Shown here in pieces: positions 25,456 through 32,986 of a stretch of 64,000 nt of DNA (positions within the stretch are counted from its first letter, which is position 1; each line of letters begins with the position of its first letter). The DNA is from Mesorhizobium sp. M1E.F.Ca.ET.045.02.1.1. GTDB taxonomy: Bacteria; Pseudomonadota; Alphaproteobacteria; Rhizobiales; Rhizobiaceae. The translations under genes were made by a program, and so were the position numbers. The stretch covers positions 2,666,001-2,730,000 of the forward strand of contig NZ_CP034447.1 of NCBI RefSeq assembly GCF_003952485.1, read 5' to 3'. The notes under the pieces were generated by a model. The model was not told the origin of the DNA. It saw only the letters and a list, made by a program, of their open reading frames with translations, and did not search any database.

Positions 25456-26622
25456 CTACCGCATATTCCCCGTATGCCCCTGCGAATACCGCCCGGGTTG
25501 CGGCCAGACGGTGAGGCCATGCGGTTCCACACCAACGCGGATCTTGGTCACGGCGCCGCTCGCCGTGTCGATCATGTAGACCTCGCTGTCGAAGCGGCCC
25601 GAGAGCCAGAGCTGCTTGCCGTCGGCGCTGACATTGCCCATGTCGGGGCTGCCGCCTTCGGGGATCGGCCATTGGGCGACGACCGAGCGCGTGGCGAAGT
25701 CGATCACCGTCACGCTGCCCGGCCCGTCGGCGCGGCCCTGCTCCATCTTGTGCGAGCCGCGGTTCGAGACGTAGAGCCGCTTGCCGTCGCGGCTGACGAC
25801 GAAGCCATGCGCGCCTATGCCCGTCGCGACGAAGCCGATCTCCTTGAAGCTGTCGCCGTCGATGAGGAAGACGCCGTCATTCATCATGTCGGCGACGTAG
25901 AAGATCTTGCCGTCGGGCGACAGCCTTATGTCCTGCGGCATGCCCATCTTCGACAGGTCGAGATGGCCGAGCACCTTCTGGTTCTTCAGGTCGATCTTTG
26001 CCAGCCCGCCGTCGCCATACTCGCAGGTGAAGATCGCATAGGAATTGTCGGCCGAGAAATCGGCGTGGTTGATGCCGGGGCAGGTCGGCGCCGGGATGAT
26101 CGATTTCAGGGCCATGGTCCGCGGATCGCGCAGGTCGAGCTGCCTCAGCGCCTCGTCGACGATGATGGCGGCGCTGCCGTCCGGCATGAAATACATGTTG
26201 TAGGGGTCGTCGACCTGCACCTGCTTGCCGGGTTTGGCGGTCGTCGGGTCGATCGGCGTCAGGCTGCCGTTCTTGCCGGTGCCGTTGTTGGCCACCCAGA
26301 GCGTCTTCAGGTCCCAGGAGGGAACGACATGCTGCGGCTTGCTGCCGACCGGGAACCTTTCGACCTCCTTGAGCGTCACCATGTCGATCACAGAGACGCT
26401 GTTCGAGGAGCGGTTCGGCACATAGACGCGCGGCAGCGCGCCGGCCGTGGCGGCGTCGAGATGGCCGGCGGTGGTATGGCTGTAGATGTTGACGGGCGGC
26501 GGCGGAGGCTCGCTGCAATCCTCGGGGCAGGAGCCTGCGAAGGCGGTTGTCGGCAGTGGGGCGAGCAGCAGGCCAAGCAGCGTGATTGGCGGACCGACAT
26601 GGCGCAGGAAGGTTCTGATCAT
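25456..26622 (-). CDS. Secreted YVTN-type beta-propeller protein
   Basis: A 388-residue protein with a signal peptide (MIRTFLRHVGPPITLLGLLL...AFA). The mature part is a chain of ~40-residue repeats with the propeller pattern, such as RVYVPNRSSNSVSVIDMVTLKEV and KRLYVSNRGSHKM, giving about seven blades. Two early cysteines (CPEDC) and a short Pro stretch follow the cleavage site. Proteins of this class are exported and often bind or carry; I cannot name a function. ATG at 26622 puts the signal at the N-terminus. It converges on the LysR gene, with 124 bases between. Confidence 0.8.
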   Translation of the reverse strand: MIRTFLRHVGPPITLLGLLLAPLPTTAFAGSCPEDCSEPPPPPVNIYSHTTAGHLDAATAGALPRVYVPNRSSNSVSVIDMVTLKEVERFPVGSKPQHVVPSWDLKTLWVANNGTGKNGSLTPIDPTTAKPGKQVQVDDPYNMYFMPDGSAAIIVDEALRQLDLRDPRTMALKSIIPAPTCPGINHADFSADNSYAIFTCEYGDGGLAKIDLKNQKVLGHLDLSKMGMPQDIRLSPDGKIFYVADMMNDGVFLIDGDSFKEIGFVATGIGAHGFVVSRDGKRLYVSNRGSHKMEQGRADGPGSVTVIDFATRSVVAQWPIPEGGSPDMGNVSADGKQLWLSGRFDSEVYMIDTASGAVTKIRVGVEPHGLTVWPQPGRYSQGHTGNMR

Positions 26623-26693
26623 CTGGATTGCTTTTCGAGGAAGGCGGACCGGATCGGCCCGCCGCATGCCATAGCCTGTGCAGCGCTCTCCAT

Positions 26694-27974
26694 CTAGCGC
26701 CTTTTCAAGAGGCTCCGCATGCGGTTGCGCAGGATGCGCGCCATGTTGCGGGTCTCGCGATAGAGGTGCAATTGCGAGGCTGCCTGGCGGGCGAGGCGGT
26801 CGGCGTCCGGCGTCAGACCCACGACCAGCGTGCCCATCGGCTTGCGCTCGCTCCACAGCCGGCTCATCACCGGATGGTCGGGCACCGCGCAGGAATCGGT
26901 CATGACGATGTTGGGGTCGTCGAGGTGCTGTTTCGTCACCTCGATCATCAGAAGCGTGCCCGGCGAATAGGCTGAGAGCGCCTCGTCATAGGCGGTTTTC
27001 CAGGTGTAGGCGACGCCCGCCTCGACGAAGACCACCAGGCAGGCGATGGTGCGGCCGTCGAGCTTCAACGAATGGATGCGGCACATGTCGTGCTCTGCCA
27101 GCCGGTGCACGGCCTCGCGGGCGAAGGCGGCGCGGTAGCGGTCGATCGCCATGGCGGTGCGCTCGCGGCCCTTCCAGCCCGCGGCCTCCAGAGTCAGGAA
27201 GCTCTCGATGGCGTGGCGGATCTCGTCCGGCCCGCGCGCCACGACATGCTCGAGCCTGCCAAGGTCGGCAAGACGCCGCTTCAGGCGGCGGAATTCGCGA
27301 TAGTGATGCGAGCGCAGCGATGCCTTGAGATAGTCGTCGCCATCGGCATCGCTCTCCAGCACCGGGCGCTCGGCCTTGCCGGTGACGACCAGGGTCAGGC
27401 CGCGGCTGTCGGCAAAGGAGGTGAGCAGGCTCGCCACCGGGCCGTCCAGCCTCATGTCGGGCAGCACAAAGACCTTCGGCAGCTTGAGATGCGGCCTCGA
27501 CAGCATCGAGAAGAAATCCTCGATGACGCCGACCGGGTCGTCGCGATCGACCAGCGGCGCGCCGAGCGGGCCGAACGGGCTCGACCATGTGCGCATGACC
27601 GGGACGCCGAGCGGGATCGCCGGCCGCTCGACCGAGAACGGCACCAGAAGCCGCAGCCGGTTGCGGAACTCGTCGCCGTCGCGGATGACAGCCAGCCGCA
27701 CCTCGCGGTCCTCGAGCCTCGGCATGGCGGGGGCCAGGAAGCGGGGGTTGAAGAACACGTTGGGTTCGATCGCGCGGGCGCTGAGATAATCGAGCTCCTC
27801 GACGAGATCGAAGCCTGCGGAGGCCGGATAGATCGCGAGCCTGCGCTCCGGCCTGTTGTTGGCGAACAGCTCGATATGGGCAGGGTCCGCCTCCCTGGCG
27901 AGGCCCGCAAGGCCCGACACCATGGCGCCGGCCGGGCCGCCGCTGGTCTCCTCGAGCAACGGAACGGCGGCCAT
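26694..27974 (-). CDS. GNAT-type acyltransferase of the CelD/BcsL family
   Basis: A 426-residue protein. The C-terminal third carries the acetyltransferase-like fold (about 230-390, with LKLDGRTIACLVVFVEAGVAYTWKTAYDEALSAYSPGTLLMIEV), the pattern of CelD/BcsL and FemAB-related acyltransferases of envelope polysaccharide loci. It overlaps the flippase gene by one base (TGATG), so the two are translationally coupled. Together they suggest assembly or modification of a surface glycan or lipid-linked product. The product is unknown. Confidence 0.78.
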   Translation of the reverse strand: MAAVPLLEETSGGPAGAMVSGLAGLAREADPAHIELFANNRPERRLAIYPASAGFDLVEELDYLSARAIEPNVFFNPRFLAPAMPRLEDREVRLAVIRDGDEFRNRLRLLVPFSVERPAIPLGVPVMRTWSSPFGPLGAPLVDRDDPVGVIEDFFSMLSRPHLKLPKVFVLPDMRLDGPVASLLTSFADSRGLTLVVTGKAERPVLESDADGDDYLKASLRSHHYREFRRLKRRLADLGRLEHVVARGPDEIRHAIESFLTLEAAGWKGRERTAMAIDRYRAAFAREAVHRLAEHDMCRIHSLKLDGRTIACLVVFVEAGVAYTWKTAYDEALSAYSPGTLLMIEVTKQHLDDPNIVMTDSCAVPDHPVMSRLWSERKPMGTLVVGLTPDADRLARQAASQLHLYRETRNMARILRNRMRSLLKRR

Positions 27975-29377
27975 CAGGCGACTTCCTTCTTTGCAGGCAC
28001 GAAAATCGCCATGACGATGCCGAGCTTGCGCCAGACGGTGAAAGACAGCGCGCTGGCCTCGAAGATCATGGCGAGGCTGGTGGCGACCGCCGCGCCCCAG
28101 AGGCCGAAATGCGGGATCAGCATCACGTTGAGGCCGATGTTCAGGGCAAGCGTCATGGCATAGACGGCGGCGCAGATGTTCTGGTTGCCGCTCATGGTGA
28201 GCAGGCTTTCGCAGGGGCCGACGGCGCCGCGCGCGACGACGCCGAAGACGAGCAGGAAAAGCAGCGGATAGCCGGCGGTGAATTCCGGGCCGAACAGCAC
28301 CAGCATCGGCTTGCCGAGCGCCAGCACCAGCAGCGCCATCGCCAGCGACGGCCAGAAAGTCCAGGAGACCGTCTCGCGAGCGAAGGCGGCAAGCCGTTCC
28401 GGCTCGCCATGGGTGAACTGCGCGTAGCGCTGGGCGACGCCCGCCTTGACGGCGAAATAGACGAAATGCACCAGCGCCAGCGTCTTCACGGTAGCGAAAT
28501 AGATTGCGACGTCATTGGGGTCGAGATAGGCGCCGACCATCAGCACGTCGGCATTGGTGAGCAGGAAGAAAAAGCTCTCGACCAGGAAGATCGGCAGCGA
28601 GACGAGGAACCACTGGCCGAAATGCACGGTCGTCGGGCCGGCCGGGATCTTCTTGTCCATGCGTGAGGTGACGCCTATCAACTGGCCGAGCGTCGTCACA
28701 TAGGTGGCGGCGATCGAGGCGAAGATCGCGGTCTTGGCGTCCGGGGCGTAGTTCAGGGCGAGCATAAGCGCCATGAACACCAGGATCAGCACCGGCCGCA
28801 CGAGATAGGTCGGCGACAGCGCGAACAGCGCCCATGAATTGGCGCGGGCCAGCCCCTGCAGAAGATCGCCCATCGCGATCATCGGCAGGCAGATGACGCC
28901 GAGGATGAAGGGAACGACATAGTAGTTCTCGATCCAGGGCGAGGCGAGCCAGACGCCGAGGGCGCCGAGGGCCGCAATCACCGTCGAGGCGACCAGCACG
29001 AACAGGCGGCTCGCGAGCACGATGCCGCGCAGCTCGGCGAGCATGCCGCGCTCGCGATATTCGGGAATGAAGCGGATGACCGAGGTGTGGAAGCCGAGGC
29101 AGGCAAGGTTGCCGACGATGACCATCGTCACCCAGACCAGCACGAAGATGCCGTATTCGAACGAGCCCATCCAGCGCGCCATCAGCACCTGGCTGATGAA
29201 GGCGATGACGGCGCTGACGATGCGGATGGAAAAGGCGATCAGCGACATGCGGCCGGCTTCGCCGCGTTCGTCGGCGGTGAACAGCACGGCATCGATGCGG
29301 CCAAGCAACGGCCGCATGCGCAGCGCTAAGCGCTGCGGCAGGAACCGCCCGGCAGTCGTCGCCGCGGAAAAGCGCAC
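27974..29377 (-). CDS. Polysaccharide flippase (Wzx/MATE-like membrane protein)
   Basis: A 467-residue polytopic protein with about twelve hydrophobic segments, the layout of oligosaccharidyl-lipid flippases (MOP/MATE superfamily). Blocks include SQVLMARWMGSFEYGIFVLVW and FLLTNADVLMVGAYLDPNDVAIYFA. It would move a lipid-linked glycan across the inner membrane. It overlaps the acyltransferase gene by one base. The start is uncertain: GTG at 29377 gives a 20-residue extension before ATG at 29317. No glycosyltransferase lies next to it. Confidence 0.85.
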   Translation of the reverse strand: MRFSAATTAGRFLPQRLALRMRPLLGRIDAVLFTADERGEAGRMSLIAFSIRIVSAVIAFISQVLMARWMGSFEYGIFVLVWVTMVIVGNLACLGFHTSVIRFIPEYRERGMLAELRGIVLASRLFVLVASTVIAALGALGVWLASPWIENYYVVPFILGVICLPMIAMGDLLQGLARANSWALFALSPTYLVRPVLILVFMALMLALNYAPDAKTAIFASIAATYVTTLGQLIGVTSRMDKKIPAGPTTVHFGQWFLVSLPIFLVESFFFLLTNADVLMVGAYLDPNDVAIYFATVKTLALVHFVYFAVKAGVAQRYAQFTHGEPERLAAFARETVSWTFWPSLAMALLVLALGKPMLVLFGPEFTAGYPLLFLLVFGVVARGAVGPCESLLTMSGNQNICAAVYAMTLALNIGLNVMLIPHFGLWGAAVATSLAMIFEASALSFTVWRKLGIVMAIFVPAKKEVA

Positions 29378-29498
29378 CCCGAATACTCTCCGTTTTCCGC
29401 CTCTTTCCAGCGGTCCCGTCTATCCGAAACACCTTAAGAAAGGGTGGGTGGAGTGCTCCCTTCTCCCCTTAGAGACGGAGAGAAGGGAAGGGGCTGCA

Positions 29499-29708
29499 TC
29501 AACGGTGATGCCACCAATATTCCCAGTATTCGCGCGGCATCTCGCGCTCCTCGAGGCCGATATCGCGTCTCAGATAATCGTCCCGCGGGGGCAATCGGCG
29601 GCGCCGGTTTCGCAGAGGCGAAAGCAGCGCCGCCACGGCCCGCTGGATGATGCCGCGCCGTGGCGCGAGGATATGCGCCGGGGCGGATACTCCCTCGCCG
29701 TCCGGCAC
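29499..29708 (-). CDS. Small DUF1127-like protein
   Basis: A 69-residue protein. Its centre RNRRRRLPPRDDYLRRDIGL fits the DUF1127 (YjiS-like) pattern of an arginine-rich stretch followed by LxRDIGL; the tail is tryptophan-rich (YWEYWWHHR). DUF1127 proteins in rhizobia and relatives can bind RNA and affect phosphate or stress physiology; whether this one does is unknown. The start is the GTG at 29708, with no clear ribosome-binding site, so the N-terminus is uncertain. Confidence 0.45.
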   Translation of the reverse strand: MPDGEGVSAPAHILAPRRGIIQRAVAALLSPLRNRRRRLPPRDDYLRRDIGLEEREMPREYWEYWWHHR

Positions 29709-29760
29709 GCCATCAGGTCCGCCACCGGCAGGGATGATCTGAAGCGCATCGTCCGCTTGA

Positions 29761-30033
29761 TCAGCGATAAAAGTAGGGGTCGAGGACCCGCACCTCCGTG
29801 ATCTTGTCGACGGGAAGCGAATTCTTCTGCGCGGTGCTGCGGATCGCCTCGGGCGAGGGGGCGTCGTAGATGCAGAAGCTCTTCGACTTGTCGGGCGAGA
29901 CGAAGGACTGCACCCAGGTCACGCCCTTTTCGGCGTTGCGGGCGATGACGCCGCCCATGGCCGTCGCGCCGGCATCGTTCATCGGCACGTTGAGCCCATC
30001 GGGAAATGTCCGTTCAACCAGATAGCGAGGCAT
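29761..30033 (-). CDS. DUF4242 family protein
   Basis: A 90-residue ferredoxin-like fold protein: MPRYLVERTFPDGL at the start and EVRVLDPYFYR at the end are the family ends, with FVSPDKSKSFCIYDAPSPEAIR in the middle. The structurally characterised relative SCO4226 of Streptomyces binds nickel; whether this one does is unknown. It is divergent from the large LuxR-type ATPase regulator at 30277, and two sets of operator-like repeats lie between them, so it is a likely target of that regulator. Confidence 0.82.
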   Translation of the reverse strand: MPRYLVERTFPDGLNVPMNDAGATAMGGVIARNAEKGVTWVQSFVSPDKSKSFCIYDAPSPEAIRSTAQKNSLPVDKITEVRVLDPYFYR

Positions 30034-30121
30034 GATTGGTTTTCCTTTGGTGATTGAATCACGCTCGGTTCGAGCGCGGCCGCACTAAAACCACGCTCGC
30101 AAAAGCCGCGCATCGGAACCT

Positions 30122-30159
30122 TTCCCCATATTGGGCGGGACGATTCCCCACATTAGGGG
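30122..30159. promoter_or_regulatory. Tandem CCCCAYATTRGGG boxes, candidate operator
   Basis: TTCCCCATATTGGG (30122-30135) and TTCCCCACATTAGGGG (30144-30159) are near-identical boxes repeated 22 bases apart, two helical turns, on the same strand. Each is a rough dyad of CCCC and GGGG around an AT core. They lie in the gap between the DUF4242 gene and the LuxR-type regulator. Protein binding is inferred. Confidence 0.5.
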
Positions 30160-30180
30160 CGTTATTTGTGGAGAGAGGCA

Positions 30181-30208
30181 CCATAATGTGTGGAAGGTCA
30201 CATTATGG
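30181..30208. promoter_or_regulatory. 10-bp dyad upstream of the LuxR-type regulator
   Basis: CCATAATGTG (30181-30190) and CACATTATGG (30199-30208) are perfect inverted arms with an 8-base spacer, 68 bases upstream of the ATG at 30277. It is a good operator shape and could be an autoregulatory site. A stable hairpin of a leader RNA is the alternative. Confidence 0.55.
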
Positions 30209-30276
30209 CGCGCTCATCCGGACTATCGAGGCGGCACCCGCCGCGGTGAAATCCTGACTTTGCGAGAGAAACGAGA

Positions 30277-32862
30277 ATGCTTCTGGAAAGGCAGACGCAA
30301 CTGCGGCAACTGGAGGCCCTTGTGGCGGATGCGATGCAGGGCCGCGGCCGCGTCGCGGCGCTGTCAGGCGAGGCCGGCGCCGGCAAGACGGCGCTGGTCG
30401 AGGCCTTCGTCGGTCATGTCGGGCAAGGCGTGACGCTGCTTCGCAGCGCCTGCGAGGACCTGTCGATCCCGGATCCGCTCGGGCCGCTCTACGACCTCGC
30501 CCGCGAGGCGCAATGGGAATTGCCGCGGGCGATCGACGCCCGGCAGGGGCAGCGGCTGCCGCTGTTTTCCGATGCGCTCGACGTCTTCGAGGCGAAGGGT
30601 CCGAGCCTGCTCGTCATCGAGGACCTGCATTGGGCGGATGACGCTACGCTCGATTTCGTCCGCTTCCTCGGCCGGCGCATTGCAAACACCCACATTTTGC
30701 TTCTGGTCACGGCGCGCACCGACCGCAGCGAGGGGCAGATGCGCGTGCGCCGGGCGCTCGGCGAGATCCCGGCCAGCAATGTCACGCGTATCGAGGTGCC
30801 GCTGCTCAGTGAGGCCGCCGTGTTGTCGCTCGCGGAACAGGCCGGTCGCGAGGGCGAAGCGATCTACCGGGCCACCGCCGGCAATGCCTTCTTCGTCGCC
30901 GAACTGCTTGCCGCCGAAAGCGACAGCGCGCTGCCGGCCAGCGTACGCGACGCGGTGCTGGCCCGGGCGGAGCGGCTGTCGCCCGGCGCCCGCTCGATGC
31001 TCGACGCGGTGTCCGTGTTTCCGCGCCGCGCCGACGCCTGGGCACTGCAGGGCCTGTGCGGGATCGCCGCCGCCGGTCAGCTCGCCGAATGCGTCAGCCA
31101 AGGCCTGCTCGAGGATTTCGGCGACGGCTACGCCTTCCGGCACGAGATCGCTCGCCGGGCCATCGAGATGGCGCTGACGCCGAGCCGACGGCGCGAGTAC
31201 AACCAGCGCGCGCTGACAGCACTGCAGGAAAACCCCGATGTGGCCACCGCAAGGCTGGTGCATCACGCGGTGGAGGCGCAGAACCTGGAGGCGGTGCGCG
31301 AGCTTGCGCCGCTTGCCGCGCGCGAGGCTTCCCGCGTCGGCGCGCATCGCGATGCCGCCGGCCATTACGAGGTCGCCCTGCGGTATTGCGATGGCCTGCC
31401 GATGGAAAGCCGGGCCGCGCTGCACGAAGGCCATGCCTTCGAATGCCATCTCATCGGCCGCATCAACGCGGCCATGGAGGCGCAGCGTGAGGCGCGCCGG
31501 CTGCAGCAAGCGTTGGGCGACAGGCTGAAGGAAGGCGACAGCCTCAGATGCCTGTCACGCTTCGCCTACCTGCTCGGCGACCGCGAGGCGGCGGACCGGT
31601 TCGGGTCGCAGGCCGTCGAGCTTCTGGAAACGGCGCCCGACAGTCCCGAGCTTGCCATGGCTTACTCGAACCTTTCCCAACTGGCGATGCTGGCCGAAAG
31701 GCTCGACGAGACGCTTTCGCTGGGTGGCAAGGCGATCGCGCTGGCGGAGCGGCTGAACCGGCCGGACATCCTGTGTCACGCACTCAACAATGTCGGCGCC
31801 GCCGGGCAATGGCTGGATTTCGCCAAAGGGCGACGCGATCTCGCCCGCAGCCTGGGAATCGCCCTTGCGGGGAATTTCCAGGAGCATGCGGCCCGCGCCT
31901 TCACCAATTGCGCCTGCGTCGAGATGAACCGGCTCAGCTTCGACGAGGCGGAAGCCTTCCTCGAACGCGGCATCGCCTATTGCGTCGAGAACGATCTGGC
32001 GACCTGGCGCGACTACATGCGCGGCGTTCAGGCGCAGTTGCTGCTGCGGCGCGGCCTGTGGAACGACGCGGCGGCGATAGCGCATGACGTCATCGACGAC
32101 GAGGCAGCGACCGCGCTGGTGCGCTACCCCTCGCTGGTGGCGCTGGCAAGGCTGCGCATCAGGCGGGGTGATCCATCGGCCGAGCCGGTGCTGGACGAGA
32201 TGACAAGCTTCCTGGACAAGGGCATGGAGCTGCAGCGGCTGGTGCCTTACGCGGCGGTGATGGCGGAGCTCGCATGGCTCGGGCAAGGCGATCCGGACGA
32301 GGCGCTCCGCCTGATCGACCTCGCCGAAAGCCAGTCGCCGACGCGGGCGGTGTTCGGCGAATTGGCGATCTGGCGGCAATTGCTGTCGCCCGACAGCGAT
32401 CCCGGCGAGACCATTGGCATGGCCGAGCCGCATCGCCTTCTGCTTGCCGGAGACTGGCGCGGCGCCGCGGCGTTCTGGGCAGGGACGGACGCTCCCTTCG
32501 AGCGCGCGCTCGCCTTGCTGCAAGGCAACGAGGCGGCGCTGCGCGAGGCGCTCGACATTCTTGAAGCGCTTGGCGCAAGGCCGGTGGCGCAGCATGTGCG
32601 CGGCATGATGCGGCAAAGCGGCGTCAGCCATATCGCGAGAGGGCCAAGGCAGGCGACGCGCGCCAATCAAGCGGGCCTCACGCAACGCCAGATGGAGGTG
32701 CTGCAACTGATCGAGCGCGGCTTCTCCAACAAGAAGATCGCGGCGCATCTGACCATCTCGCCGAAGACGGTCGATCACCACGTCTCGGCGGTGCTGGAGA
32801 AGCTGGAGGCCGTCTCGCGCGGCGAGGCGACGGCGGCGGCGCGGGCGTCGGGGCTGCTGTGA
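30277..32862 (+). CDS. Large LuxR-family regulator with AAA ATPase and TPR-like domain
   Basis: An 861-residue MalT/LAL-type regulator. The ATPase has Walker A GEAGAGKTA (30-38) and Walker B LLVIEDLHWAD (about 110). A helical repeat region of roughly 500 residues follows. The C-terminus (about 800-861) is a LuxR helix-turn-helix: LTQRQMEVLQLIERGFSNKKIAAHL and then SPKTVDHHVSAVLEKL. Such proteins bind an inducer and ATP, oligomerise and activate transcription. The divergent DUF4242 gene and the repeats in the shared upstream region point to it as a local target. The inducer is unknown. Confidence 0.9.
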   Translation: MLLERQTQLRQLEALVADAMQGRGRVAALSGEAGAGKTALVEAFVGHVGQGVTLLRSACEDLSIPDPLGPLYDLAREAQWELPRAIDARQGQRLPLFSDALDVFEAKGPSLLVIEDLHWADDATLDFVRFLGRRIANTHILLLVTARTDRSEGQMRVRRALGEIPASNVTRIEVPLLSEAAVLSLAEQAGREGEAIYRATAGNAFFVAELLAAESDSALPASVRDAVLARAERLSPGARSMLDAVSVFPRRADAWALQGLCGIAAAGQLAECVSQGLLEDFGDGYAFRHEIARRAIEMALTPSRRREYNQRALTALQENPDVATARLVHHAVEAQNLEAVRELAPLAAREASRVGAHRDAAGHYEVALRYCDGLPMESRAALHEGHAFECHLIGRINAAMEAQREARRLQQALGDRLKEGDSLRCLSRFAYLLGDREAADRFGSQAVELLETAPDSPELAMAYSNLSQLAMLAERLDETLSLGGKAIALAERLNRPDILCHALNNVGAAGQWLDFAKGRRDLARSLGIALAGNFQEHAARAFTNCACVEMNRLSFDEAEAFLERGIAYCVENDLATWRDYMRGVQAQLLLRRGLWNDAAAIAHDVIDDEAATALVRYPSLVALARLRIRRGDPSAEPVLDEMTSFLDKGMELQRLVPYAAVMAELAWLGQGDPDEALRLIDLAESQSPTRAVFGELAIWRQLLSPDSDPGETIGMAEPHRLLLAGDWRGAAAFWAGTDAPFERALALLQGNEAALREALDILEALGARPVAQHVRGMMRQSGVSHIARGPRQATRANQAGLTQRQMEVLQLIERGFSNKKIAAHLTISPKTVDHHVSAVLEKLEAVSRGEATAAARASGLL

Positions 32863-32949
32863 GGCTTACCGGCCAGGGAAGCTGGAGCAGTTCGGTGTTT
32901 GGCAGATCGCCGAACACCGGCGCAGCCCCTCATCCGGCCCTGCGGGCCA

Positions 32950-32977
32950 CCTTCTCCCCGTAAAAACGGGGAGAAGG
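32950..32977. repeat. 12-bp perfect hairpin next to the secA 3' end
   Basis: CCTTCTCCCCGT and ACGGGGAGAAGG pair exactly around an AAAA loop. It lies 10 bases after the secA stop on the minus strand, and 88 bases after the LuxR-type stop on the plus strand, so it may stop transcripts from both sides. No T-run follows on either strand. The flanking CCGGCCCTGCGGGCC is a second small dyad, so the whole region resembles a dispersed repeat. Confidence 0.6.
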
Positions 32978-32986
32978 AAGAGAGGA

